DNA of 64,000 bases from Bradyrhizobium sp. 4. Its GTDB lineage: Bacteria; Pseudomonadota; Alphaproteobacteria; Rhizobiales; Xanthobacteraceae. Of the stretch, positions 49,159 to 57,249 are shown piece after piece (positions within the stretch are counted from its first letter, which is position 1; each line of letters opens with the position of its first letter). The notes beneath the pieces were generated by a model. It was not told the DNA's origin, searched no databases, and saw nothing but the letters and a program-made list of their open reading frames with translations. Position numbers and translations under genes: made by a program. The stretch covers positions 3,224,001 to 3,288,000 of the forward strand of contig NZ_CP064686.1 of assembly GCF_023100905.1 (NCBI RefSeq), written 5' to 3'.

Positions 49159-51012
49159 ATGTCAGCGCAAAGACACAAGACCGGCGCAGCCGGCGAATCT
49201 ACACTCGACATTGACGCACTCCGTGCGCGCTATCGCGACGAGCGCGATCGGCGCCTGCGCACCGAGGGCAAGGCGCAATATGTCGAGGTGACCGGCGAGT
49301 TCGGGCGCTATCTCGACGATCCCTGGGCCAATTCCGGATTCGCGCGCGAGGCTGTCAGCGAACAGACCGAGGTGCTCATCGTCGGCGGCGGCTTCGGCGG
49401 CCTTCTCTGCGGCGCACGACTGCGTGAAGCCGGCATCGATGATTTCCGCGTTGTGGAAAAGGCCGCCGATTTCGGTGGCACCTGGTACTGGAATCGCTAC
49501 CCTGGCGCGGCCTGCGATACCGAGAGCTACATCTACCTGCCGTTGCTGGAAGAGACCGGCTACATGCCCGTGCGCAAATATGCACGAGCACCCGAGATCT
49601 ACGAGCATTCGCGCCGCATCGGCCGTCACTTCGATCTCTATGAGCGCGCGCTGTTTCAGACCGTCATCACGCGCATGGAATGGCAAGAGCAGGAGGCAAT
49701 TTGGCTGGTCGAGACCGATCGCGGTGATTGCATCCGCGCGCGCTTCGTCATCCTTGCTGGAGGCCCGCTGAGCCGTCCGAAGCTGCCCGGCATTCCCGGT
49801 ATCGAAAGCTTCAAGGGACACAGCTTCCACACCAGCCGCTGGGATTACGCCTACACCGGGGGCACGGCCGAAGGTGATCTTAGTGGTCTTGGCGACAAAC
49901 GCGTCGGGATCATCGGCACCGGCGCCACCGCCGTGCAATGCGTGCCGCATCTCGGCCGCTCGGCCAAGGAGCTCTACGTTTTCCAACGTACGCCGTCGGC
50001 GATCGGCGTGCGGGACGACCGCCCGACGGATCAGAGCTGGGCGCAGCGGCTCAGGTCCGGCTGGCAGCGCGAACGCATGGACAATTTCACCGCCGTGATC
50101 TCGGGCGAACCATTCGAACAGGATCTGGTGCAGGACGGCTGGACCGGCCTGCTCGGCGAGATACTGCTGGCACCGCGCCGCCAGTCCCAGCCGGTGACCT
50201 CGATCGAGGAGGCGCTCAAGGTCATCGAGCAGGCCGATTATCGCAAGATGGAGGAGATCCGGGCGCGCGTCGATGCGATCGTCAAGGACGAGGCGACGGC
50301 TTCGGCGTTAAAGCCCTGGTACAAGGCCTTCTGCAAACGGCCGTGTTTCCACGACGAATATCTCGACACCTTTAATCGCCCCAACGTGCATCTCGTCGAC
50401 ACCAGGGGACAGGGCGTCGATCGCATCACCGAGAATGCCGTCGTGGTCGACGGCCACGCCTACGAACTTGACTGCCTGATCTATGCCAGCGGTTTCGAAG
50501 TCGGTACCGATTACGCCCGTCGCATGGGCTTTGAGGTCTACGGCCGTGACGGCGTCAGCCTGTCCGAGCGCTGGCGCGACGGCGTCAAGACGATGCATGG
50601 CTTCTACAGCCGCGGCTTCCCGAACTGCTTCCTGATCGTCACGGTGCAGGCCGGCCAGAGCGCCAACTTCCCGCACATCATCGACGAGCAGTCGCAGCAC
50701 ATCGCCTACGTGATCGCCGAAGCGCGCAAGCGCAAGGCGCGAACCCTCGAGCCGACGCTGGCGGCCGAAAACGCCTGGGTCGAGGAGGTGGTCAAAGCCG
50801 CGCTCGGCCGCCAGACCTATCTCGCCGAATGCACGCCCGGCTACTACAACAATGAAGGCGTGTTTGATCCGATCGCGGCGAGAAACAGCCAGTATTGGCG
50901 CGGGCCGGTGGCATTCCTGCGGCTGCTCGACAAGTGGCGCAAGGAGGGCAATTTGGTTGGACTGGAACTGTCGTATGATCATGCCATGGAGTCGGCGCCT
51001 TCGTCCGGGTAA
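49159..51012 (+). CDS. Baeyer-Villiger-type flavin monooxygenase
   Basis: A 617-residue NADPH/FAD monooxygenase with an N-terminal extension of about 70 residues. The first dinucleotide motif is GGGFGG (76-81), the BVMO fingerprint FKGHSFHTSRWDY runs from 218 to about 230, and a second Rossmann motif is GIIGTGATAVQ. Such enzymes insert oxygen next to a ketone, giving esters or lactones; the extension is as in phenylacetone- or cyclododecanone-like monooxygenases. GGGGAGGAAACGG precedes the ATG. It is divergent from the acyl-CoA synthetase, whose substrates might be its hydrolysed products. Confidence 0.9.
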   Translation: MSAQRHKTGAAGESTLDIDALRARYRDERDRRLRTEGKAQYVEVTGEFGRYLDDPWANSGFAREAVSEQTEVLIVGGGFGGLLCGARLREAGIDDFRVVEKAADFGGTWYWNRYPGAACDTESYIYLPLLEETGYMPVRKYARAPEIYEHSRRIGRHFDLYERALFQTVITRMEWQEQEAIWLVETDRGDCIRARFVILAGGPLSRPKLPGIPGIESFKGHSFHTSRWDYAYTGGTAEGDLSGLGDKRVGIIGTGATAVQCVPHLGRSAKELYVFQRTPSAIGVRDDRPTDQSWAQRLRSGWQRERMDNFTAVISGEPFEQDLVQDGWTGLLGEILLAPRRQSQPVTSIEEALKVIEQADYRKMEEIRARVDAIVKDEATASALKPWYKAFCKRPCFHDEYLDTFNRPNVHLVDTRGQGVDRITENAVVVDGHAYELDCLIYASGFEVGTDYARRMGFEVYGRDGVSLSERWRDGVKTMHGFYSRGFPNCFLIVTVQAGQSANFPHIIDEQSQHIAYVIAEARKRKARTLEPTLAAENAWVEEVVKAALGRQTYLAECTPGYYNNEGVFDPIAARNSQYWRGPVAFLRLLDKWRKEGNLVGLELSYDHAMESAPSSG

Positions 51013-51051
51013 GCTCGGGCATCGGATCGCGCCAGAGAGAGGACATCGGAC

Positions 51052-51870
51052 ATGATTAGGGGCAGAACTGTAGCTGCGGCGGTTTTTGGGGCGATGACGC
51101 TGCTCAGCTGCCTGGCGCCCGCCGCCCACGCCGCGCAATGCGGCAGCTCGTCGGCCGGCTTCGAGGCCTGGAAGCGCGAGTTCAGCGCGGAGGCGCAGGG
51201 CAAGGGCGTTGGCCAGACCGCGCTCGCGGCCCTGGTGCAGACCAATTACGCCAGTGCCACCATCGCGGCCGACCGTGGCCAGCGCAGCTTCTCGCTAACG
51301 CTCGACCAGTTCCTCGCCAAGCGCGGCGCCACAACCATTGTGGCCAAGGGCCGCCAGCTCAAGCAGTCGCAGGCTGCCTTGTTCGCCTCGATCCAGCAGC
51401 GCTATGGCGTTCCGCCGGGCCCGTTGATCGCGATCTGGGGCATGGAAACCGGATTCGGCAGCCAGCGCGGCAACCAGAACATGCTCTCCTCGATCGCGAC
51501 GCTCGCCTATGACTGCCGCCGTCCCGAATTCTTCACCGAGCAGCTCTATGCGGCGCTGAAGCTGATCGATCGCGGCACGCTGTCGGGGGCAACCCGCGGC
51601 TCGATGCACGGCGAAGTCGGCCAGACCCAGTTCATGCCCAAGAACATCCTGGCCTATGGCACCGGCAATCTCGAGGTTGCCGCCAATGCGCTGAACTCGA
51701 CGGCGAATTTCCTCAAGGCCCATGGCTGGCGTGCAGGAGCCGGTTACCAGCCAGGTGAACCGAATTTCGTCGCCATCGAAGCCTGGAATGCCGCCGGCGT
51801 TTATCAGAAGGCGATCGCCCTGATGGGACGGCAGATCGACGAGGGCGGAGGAACGGCCGCCTCGCGTTGA
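51052..51870 (+). CDS. Lytic murein transglycosylase (MltB-like, soluble)
   Basis: A 272-residue exported enzyme. A signal peptide (MIRGRTVAAAVFGAMTLLSCLAPAAHA) is followed by the slt/MltB core; the catalytic glutamate is E132 in IWGMETGFG, with NMLSSIATLAYDCRRPEFF and GEVGQTQFMPKNILAYG following. It cleaves the glycan strands of peptidoglycan with formation of anhydromuramic ends. Although the signal segment contains LLSC, the context is not a clear lipobox, so a soluble periplasmic protein is assumed. Confidence 0.88.
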   Translation: MIRGRTVAAAVFGAMTLLSCLAPAAHAAQCGSSSAGFEAWKREFSAEAQGKGVGQTALAALVQTNYASATIAADRGQRSFSLTLDQFLAKRGATTIVAKGRQLKQSQAALFASIQQRYGVPPGPLIAIWGMETGFGSQRGNQNMLSSIATLAYDCRRPEFFTEQLYAALKLIDRGTLSGATRGSMHGEVGQTQFMPKNILAYGTGNLEVAANALNSTANFLKAHGWRAGAGYQPGEPNFVAIEAWNAAGVYQKAIALMGRQIDEGGGTAASR

Positions 51871-51978
51871 GCAGCTCAGCAAGGCGTGATGCGCCGACAA
51901 GAGAAAGTTGTTGCCATCAGGAACCGACGGCACGAGGTTTGCTTTGATCGAATAGGGCTGGGCATGAGGAGACTCAAC

Positions 51979-52200
51979 ATGGCAACCCAGATCGTGATGG
52001 ACCAGACTGGCGACACGCGCCACGAGTTTGATCCTGGCAATGCCGAAGCGCTAGCGCGGGCCGAACGGCGCTTTCGGGAGCTGACCGGAGCGGGCTTCAC
52101 CGCCGCGCTGCGAACCGGACCTGGCGAGGTCACCCGGATCCGATCGTTCGACCCGACCGCGCTGGAAACGCTGTTCTATCCCCGCCTGGTCGGCGGTTGA
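51979..52200 (+). CDS. Hypothetical protein, 73 residues
   Basis: GAGGAGA precedes the ATG at 51979. The product (MATQIVMDQTGDTRHEFD...) is a soluble, charged protein with a central helix (NAEALARAERRFRELTGAGF) and a conserved-looking tail (IRSFDPTALETLFYPRLVGG). No family recognised. It is followed 12 bp later by another small gene in the same direction. An in-frame start at 51886 has no ribosome site. Confidence 0.6.
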   Translation: MATQIVMDQTGDTRHEFDPGNAEALARAERRFRELTGAGFTAALRTGPGEVTRIRSFDPTALETLFYPRLVGG

Positions 52201-52212
52201 TCTGAGCTGCTC

Positions 52213-52635
52213 ATGATCGCGGCGGTCTGGCTCCGCGCGCCGGCGCGTGCGCGTCTGCATGCGCTACGCGAACTCTATCGGCGCTTCTTCGGCGAGAACA
52301 CGCCGGATGCCCGTGGCCGCCGGCTCCTGGCCGAATGGCTGTCGCCGGCGCAGCGCGTCCAATTTGAGCAGTACCGGCATTTCGATGTCGTCGGCTGCGA
52401 TACCGGCAAGACCTATCGCATCCATTATGGCACCGCCGCCAATGTCCATGAGATCGACGCGGCCGGAAACGCGACGATGGGGTGGTGCTTCGTCCCGTCA
52501 GGCTTTCTCGTCCCCGGCGACGTCATGCTCGCACAGAAGATCGCGCTCGAAACCGACGAGAGGGGAGCTCTCGCGCTCGCCAACAGGTTTCCGCCGGCAA
52601 CACATTCGGAGCACTTCTACCGGCGGCCGTTCTAG
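52213..52635 (+). CDS. Hypothetical protein, 140 residues
   Basis: A soluble protein of unknown function. Landmarks are RRFFGENTPDARGRRLLAEWLSPAQRVQFEQYRHFDVVGCDTGKTYRIHYG and MGWCFVPSGFLVPGDVMLAQKIALETDE. The gene follows the 73-residue gene closely, suggesting co-expression. The beta-strand pattern in the middle (YRIHYGTAANVHEI) hints at a small ligand-binding fold, but no homology can be asserted. Confidence 0.65.
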   Translation: MIAAVWLRAPARARLHALRELYRRFFGENTPDARGRRLLAEWLSPAQRVQFEQYRHFDVVGCDTGKTYRIHYGTAANVHEIDAAGNATMGWCFVPSGFLVPGDVMLAQKIALETDERGALALANRFPPATHSEHFYRRPF

Positions 52636-52659
52636 GGCAAGGCTATCGGTGCAAGGCTA

Positions 52660-52752
52660 TCAGTAATGTGTGGTGCGATAGGCATCCACCGCGTGCGCTG
52701 CAAAAACGCCGACGCTGCAAAGTGCGAGCAAGGCCGAGATCAGCTCGATCAT
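52660..52752 (-). CDS. 30-residue membrane micropeptide
   Basis: A very short frame with a near-perfect ribosome site (AGGAGGGTGAGCT) directly before the ATG at 52752. The product begins MIELISALLALCSVGVFAAH and ends AVDAYRTTHY: one hydrophobic helix of about 17 residues with a polar C-terminal tail. Its ATG overlaps the stop of the preceding 27-residue frame (ATGA). It is too short for ordinary gene callers. Role unknown; single-helix micropeptides often bind larger membrane proteins. Confidence 0.55.
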   Translation of the reverse strand: MIELISALLALCSVGVFAAHAVDAYRTTHY

Positions 52753-52832
52753 AGCTCACCCTCCTGCGGCGGCAGGGCGACGAGGTGCTGACAGCAGGAA
52801 TAATCCCAGATCAGGTCGAGGAAGAATTGCAT
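52749..52832 (-). CDS. 27-residue micropeptide coupled to the membrane micropeptide
   Basis: This frame (MQFFLDLIWDYSCCQHLVAL then PPQEGEL) starts at 52832 with GGGA about 8 bases upstream and ends in TGA overlapping the next ATG. It could be a real peptide (Trp/Cys-rich) or a short leader whose translation controls the 30-residue frame. A longer in-frame reading to 53069 runs antisense through the MaoC gene start and is not favoured. Confidence 0.4.
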   Translation of the reverse strand: MQFFLDLIWDYSCCQHLVALPPQEGEL

Positions 52833-53019
52833 GGTGGCCGTCCCTGTATGATTTTGACAACCAGATAACCGACCATCTGTTTCAGGCGTGTTTCGTCGCA
52901 TCTGGAAACGGGTTTCTTGGGGAACCCCGGGCTGGTTTGTGCGCTGCGGAGCCGCTACATCCCGCTCTTGCTCAATCCCATTAGCCGCGAGGCGGCGCAT
53001 CACATGGCGAGGCGAAATC

Positions 53020-53466
53020 ATGGCGCAAGTCGAGTGGTTCGACGATCTCACCACTGGAATGCAGTTCAAATCCCCCGAAGTTCACGTCACCGAGGCCGAC
53101 ATCAAGCGGTTCGCGGCCGAGTTCGATCCGCAGCCGATGCATCTGGACCACGAAGCCGCCAAGCAGACCCTGTTCGGGGGGCTCGCTGCCTCGGGATGGC
53201 ACACCGCCGCGATTGCCATGAGCCTCGCGATCCAGACCCGCCCCTTCGGCCCGCATCCGCTGATCGGCGCTGGCGTCGACGGGCTGCGCTGGACCATCCC
53301 GGTACGGCCCGATGACCGTCTGCATCTGGTCGGGGAGGTCATGAGCCTGACGCCGTCGAAGTCGAAGCCCCAGGGCGTCGCATTGGTGAAATGGACGATG
53401 TTCAACCAGAACGGCGAGGAGGTTTACACCTTCACCCCGATCGCGATCGTGCCGCGGCGGGAGTAG
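53020..53466 (+). CDS. MaoC-family (R)-specific enoyl-CoA hydratase-like protein
   Basis: A 148-residue hotdog-fold protein. The hydratase-2 motif is FAAEFDPQPMHLDHEAAKQTLFGGLAASGWHT with the catalytic pair D36 and H41. It would hydrate enoyl-CoA or dehydrate a 3-hydroxyacyl-CoA. GAGG precedes the ATG at 53020; the upstream in-frame start at 52888 lacks support. It could work with the acyl-CoA dehydrogenase and synthetase at 46-49 kb, although it is not in their operon. Confidence 0.85.
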   Translation: MAQVEWFDDLTTGMQFKSPEVHVTEADIKRFAAEFDPQPMHLDHEAAKQTLFGGLAASGWHTAAIAMSLAIQTRPFGPHPLIGAGVDGLRWTIPVRPDDRLHLVGEVMSLTPSKSKPQGVALVKWTMFNQNGEEVYTFTPIAIVPRRE

Positions 53467-53559
53467 GGCAGGGTCGGCGCCCTACGCACCCCCCTGAAGC
53501 CCTTGCGGGTCACCGGCAGAGGTGGTCATCTCGGTCCGGGGAACACGCTGGAGGCTGAC

Positions 53560-54072
53560 ATGAAACGATCTCTTCTCGCCGCCGGGCTGCTGGCCGGCGC
53601 CTTGAGCGCCGTCGCTTTGACCGCAAGACCGGTGCTGGCGCAACAATCCAAGGTCGGCGACTGGTCCATCGAAAAGCGTACGCAAGACGCACATTGCAAT
53701 GCGAGCCGCGGCTACAAGGACAAGGAAGACGAGAACCGGGACTACGTCATCGTCATCACTTATTCCGAGAAGGCTATCGTCATCGTCATGATCTATGACG
53801 GCTGGGAGTGGGACAAGGTCGGCGAGATCCTCCGGGCCGACGTCGGGACCGACGACGCCGATATCATGAAGAAGGCGAAGTGGGAGGTCATGGACAAGAC
53901 CACCGTTCGCGGTATCTTCGAATACGATCAGTCCATGATGGACCGGCTGTCCAGGGCCAAGCGTCTCTCGCTCGATTTCGAGGACGATGACGACGACAGC
54001 ATCGAGATGCAGGTGCCGCGTGCCGGTGAAGCGCTGGCAGCGCTGAAGTTTTGCGAGGAGAATCGTAAGTAG
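53560..54072 (+). CDS. Secreted protein of unknown function
   Basis: A 170-residue protein with a signal peptide (MKRSLLAAGLLAGALSAVAL, cut near VLAQ). The mature part (QQSKVGDWSIEKRTQDAHCNASRGY) has alternating hydrophobic strands (DYVIVITYSEKAIVIVMIYDGWEW) and an acidic loop (FEDDDDDSIEM); two cysteines (HCNAS, KFCEEN) could pair. The GDW opening faintly recalls IalB-like proteins, but the match is too weak for a call. GGAGG precedes the ATG. Confidence 0.7.
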   Translation: MKRSLLAAGLLAGALSAVALTARPVLAQQSKVGDWSIEKRTQDAHCNASRGYKDKEDENRDYVIVITYSEKAIVIVMIYDGWEWDKVGEILRADVGTDDADIMKKAKWEVMDKTTVRGIFEYDQSMMDRLSRAKRLSLDFEDDDDDSIEMQVPRAGEALAALKFCEENRK

Positions 54073-54392
54073 ATTGCCGGAGCCGGATGCGAGGCCGGCG
54101 GGATCGGTGGCGACAGGGTTCTGCAGCGCGAAGGGCGCCTGACGCATCGCACGCGTGACTCATCGCACACAGTCCGCGCGCTGTTCGCTTTAATCCTAGT
54201 CTTTGGCGAAAACGTCCAAGCCGCATCCTGCGGTTGACGTTACGCAAGGACGATGTTCGATATTCCAGCATTTCGTTGCAACGTTTTCTCGGCTTGGAAT
54301 GGGGCGATTGACTGGCCCGTCTCCTCCGCCAGTCTCCGGATCGCGATCTTTCTCGCACGCCCGAGCCATACGCAGATTGCGTCGTCCGGCCG
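54073..54392. other. Intergenic region before the first LuxR gene
   Basis: 320 bp with no gene I can support. Overlapping reading frames on both strands (for instance plus 54203-54565) run into the LuxR gene in another frame, lack ribosome sites and have repetitive Arg/Ser/Pro translations. No clear dyad or sigma motif stands out. The promoter of the LuxR-type gene presumably lies here. Confidence 0.4.
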
Positions 54393-55550
54393 ATGACAAT
54401 CCTCCACGCAAATCGATTCTCGTCCCTCGTCGGCGAGATCTACAACGCGGCGGTCGATCCCGCGCTGCGCAGCGGGATGCTGGAACAGGTTTCGCATTTC
54501 GTCGGCGGATGTGCCGTGACCATCCTGTCCAGGGACAGAGCCAGGCTCTCGATCGAGATCCATGAGCATTTCGGCAGCGAATCCCGCTTCCGCCAGCTAT
54601 ATCGCGACCGATATGTGGAGCTCGATCCTCTGCTCGATCGTCATCTCACGCTCGCGGCGGAACAGACGATCGGCGTCGCCGACATCATGTCTCAGGCGGA
54701 TTTCCTGGCAACGAGCTTCTATCGCGAGTGGGTGGAACCGCAAGGAGCGATAGACCTTGCAACCGTTGCCCTCGAGAAGTCGGAGGCACGCACCACGATC
54801 CTGCAGGTGTTGCGCCACCGGTCGCGCGGACTCGTTGACGAGCCGATGCGTGAGCGCATGCGGCTGCTTGCTCCGCACCTCCAGCGCTCCAGGATCATGG
54901 GCAGGCAGATCAGGGCACGCTCGCATACCGTGGACGACCTTGCCGATGTCTTGGATGGGCTGAGCACGGCGATCTGCCTGCTCGACGCAGATGGCCGGGT
55001 CGTGCATGCCAACGCAGCATGCCGCGGGCTGTTCGCCGATGCCAGCCTGCTCGCAATGGTCGGCGACCGGATCGTGGCCCGCAACACCCAGACCGACAAA
55101 ATATTCCGCGGCCTGTGCGAAATCGATTCAGGCAGCGAAACTCGTTCCGCTGCCCGCCGCCAGATCGAGCTTGCGACGTCGGTTGATGGGCAGCACTATC
55201 TGCTCCACGCTTTTCCCCTGAAGCGCGATCGCATCCCATCGCGAGATGCCGCAGCCACGGTGCTGTTCGTGCAGAAGGCCTCGGCGGCGACATGGCTCGC
55301 AGCCGATGCGATCGCTGCGGCCTTCAGGCTGACACCGTCCGAACTGCGCGTATTGATGGCCATTATCGAGATTGGCGGCGTTCCCGACATCGCTGCAAAG
55401 CTCGGCATCGCCGAAACGACGGTGAAGACGCATCTCGGGCGCCTGTTCGAGAAGACCGGCGCCGGCAGGCAGGCCGACCTGGTCAAGATCGCCACCGGTT
55501 TTGCCGTTCCATTCGCGCGTCGAACGAACGGCAGTGGCGAGGCCGTGTGA
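54393..55550 (+). CDS. LuxR-type helix-turn-helix regulator (copy 1)
   Basis: A 385-residue regulator. The N-terminal part opens ANRFSSLVGEIYNAAVDPALRSGMLEQV, shared with the two copies at 57-59 kb. A PAS-like middle (LDGLSTAICLLDADGRVVHANAACRGLF) and a C-terminal LuxR domain follow (LTPSELRVLMAIIEIGGVPDIAAKLGIAETTVKTHLGRLFEKTGAGRQADLVKIATG). It lacks an autoinducer-binding domain signature, so the signal is unknown. It is more diverged than the tandem pair downstream. No luxI-type synthase gene is in the window. Confidence 0.85.
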   Translation: MTILHANRFSSLVGEIYNAAVDPALRSGMLEQVSHFVGGCAVTILSRDRARLSIEIHEHFGSESRFRQLYRDRYVELDPLLDRHLTLAAEQTIGVADIMSQADFLATSFYREWVEPQGAIDLATVALEKSEARTTILQVLRHRSRGLVDEPMRERMRLLAPHLQRSRIMGRQIRARSHTVDDLADVLDGLSTAICLLDADGRVVHANAACRGLFADASLLAMVGDRIVARNTQTDKIFRGLCEIDSGSETRSAARRQIELATSVDGQHYLLHAFPLKRDRIPSRDAAATVLFVQKASAATWLAADAIAAAFRLTPSELRVLMAIIEIGGVPDIAAKLGIAETTVKTHLGRLFEKTGAGRQADLVKIATGFAVPFARRTNGSGEAV

Positions 55551-55779
55551 TCCATTTCACATGGTTCGCCGTTATGTGCCGCAATCTCAATCCATTGTGA
55601 TGAGCCTAGCTCCCGTGTCCTCCGAATGCAGGACGCGAGTCATTTGAGACTTTCGTATATCGCGATCCAGAAAAGTGAAGAGCAGCAAGCGCCGCGAAGA
55701 GATGCCACGACGGCGTCAAACGCGAGTGTGAGGAAACGACAGCGCACGGCCGGACCTGCTCGTCGGTTGGAGGATTGCA

Positions 55780-56751
55780 GTGAGCCAATTTGATTTTTCC
55801 GTTATCAATGTTTCAACGAACGAAATTCCCGAAAACGAGCGTATCCCGCTGCTTCGCGATTTCTACTGCCGCGGGGTGTTGAAGGCGGAGGTCGAGGTGA
55901 GGGAAGGAAAGCCGTTCGCGGCGAGCTTCACGTCCCACGTCTTGCCGGAAGCCCAATTGCTGATGGGAGGATTGTGCGGAGCGCGGGTCATTCGCACCAA
56001 GCACCTGGTTGCCGACGGCGACGACAGTCTGGCCCTGATCGTGAATCGATCTGGCGTGCTTGGGATATCCGAGCGGGGACACGATCTGAGCCTTCGTGCG
56101 GGAGAGGCCGTCCTGACCAGCGCGGAGGACGTAACGACGTTCGAGCGATTGTCCCTGGGTAGCTGTTTCTCGCTCCGTGTGCCGAGACGCGTGCTGGCGC
56201 CGATGATCGTGGATGTCGATGACGCCGTGATGCGGGTGATGCCGGAGAGCTCGACGGGACTTCGATTGCTGGTCGATTACGCGGTAACGCTGGTGCGGGA
56301 GAAGGCATTCGCGATGCCCAATTTGCGCAAGCTCGGGGTCGGGCATCTGCACGATCTTCTGGCAATCGTCCTCGGTGCCACCAACGAGCCGCGGGAGCTG
56401 GCCGGGCGGCGCGGCGTCAAGGCGGCACGGCTGCAGAAGGCCAAAGTCTCCATCGCCAACAATTGCTGGCGGCAGGATCTCTCCGTCGCCACGGTTGCCC
56501 AGGAACTCGGCGTGACGCCGCGTTATCTCCAGCGTCTGTTCGAGGCCGACGGCAAGACGTTCTCGTCCTTCCTGATCGAACAACGCGTCAAGCGTGCGCA
56601 TCGCATGTTGCGCGAACCCGGATACGCCGAGCGGACGGTCAGCTCGATCGCCTACGATGTCGGTTTCGGCGATCTCTCCTATTTCAACCGCTGCTTCCGG
56701 CGGACTTATGGCGCCACGCCCAGTGACGTCAGGAGCCGCGAGATGTCGTGA
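55780..56751 (+). CDS. AraC family regulator
   Basis: A 323-residue regulator with an N-terminal cupin-like/AraC-binding domain of the type seen in PchR/FeaR-like proteins (GISERGHDLSLRAGEAVLTSAED) and two helix-turn-helix motifs at the C-terminus: LSVATVAQELGVTPRYLQRLFEADGKTFSSFL and VSSIAYDVGFGDLSYFNRCFRRTYGATPSDVR. It starts at GTG 55780 with GGAGG 6 bases upstream. It sits between the LuxR-type genes in the same direction; whether it acts with them is unknown. Confidence 0.9.
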   Translation: MSQFDFSVINVSTNEIPENERIPLLRDFYCRGVLKAEVEVREGKPFAASFTSHVLPEAQLLMGGLCGARVIRTKHLVADGDDSLALIVNRSGVLGISERGHDLSLRAGEAVLTSAEDVTTFERLSLGSCFSLRVPRRVLAPMIVDVDDAVMRVMPESSTGLRLLVDYAVTLVREKAFAMPNLRKLGVGHLHDLLAIVLGATNEPRELAGRRGVKAARLQKAKVSIANNCWRQDLSVATVAQELGVTPRYLQRLFEADGKTFSSFLIEQRVKRAHRMLREPGYAERTVSSIAYDVGFGDLSYFNRCFRRTYGATPSDVRSREMS

Positions 56752-56833
56752 CCGCGCGCGATTGAATGTCAGGTCAAATGCCGATTGGAGACGCCACGGG
56801 CGTGCGCCGCCCGCAGTTGGAGTGTTGTGTTGC

Positions 56834-57082
56834 ATGCGCCGTTTTTTCTTTGATCTTATGCTCGGCAATATCGTGAAGATCGATCCGGGTGGCATGGTGT
56901 TCGAATGCCCCGAAGCGACATTCGTGGTGGCCAACGAGATGGCAAGCCACCTGTTCGTCTGGCGCGACGATTTGCGCGGCCGCGATGCCTGCATCCGGGT
57001 TAGAGACACCGACGGGCGCGAGATCTATCGCGCCGCGGTCTGGTCGGAGAATGTGGAGAAGGTCGGCTGGGACGAGGCGTGA
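56834..57082 (+). CDS. Small protein of the DUF6894 type
   Basis: An 82-residue protein. It opens MRRFFFDLMLGN and closes with RVRDTDGREIYRAAVWSENVEKV, the pattern of small DUF6894-like proteins frequent in Bradyrhizobium and relatives (RFFF at the start, a short DxDGREV strand near the end). Function unknown. It lies 82 bp after the araC gene. Confidence 0.6.
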   Translation: MRRFFFDLMLGNIVKIDPGGMVFECPEATFVVANEMASHLFVWRDDLRGRDACIRVRDTDGREIYRAAVWSENVEKVGWDEA

Positions 57083-57249
57083 GCGTCCCGGTGCGGGTAT
57101 CGCAACTCCGCATCAGTAGCGCCCGAAACGGATATCCGTTCGTTCCAGCCGGGCTCCATCCGCCGGGCCGGCGTCCTCCGATCGGAGGATGTCGCATGCT
57201 GTGGTTGTGGTATGCTTGGTGATGTCGATCACCCAGGCCATTTATAGCC

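Noticed and set aside
54203..54565. A 120-codon plus-strand frame upstream of and overlapping the first LuxR gene
   Set aside because: No ribosome site, Ser/Arg/Pro-rich translation, and it overlaps the LuxR gene in another frame.
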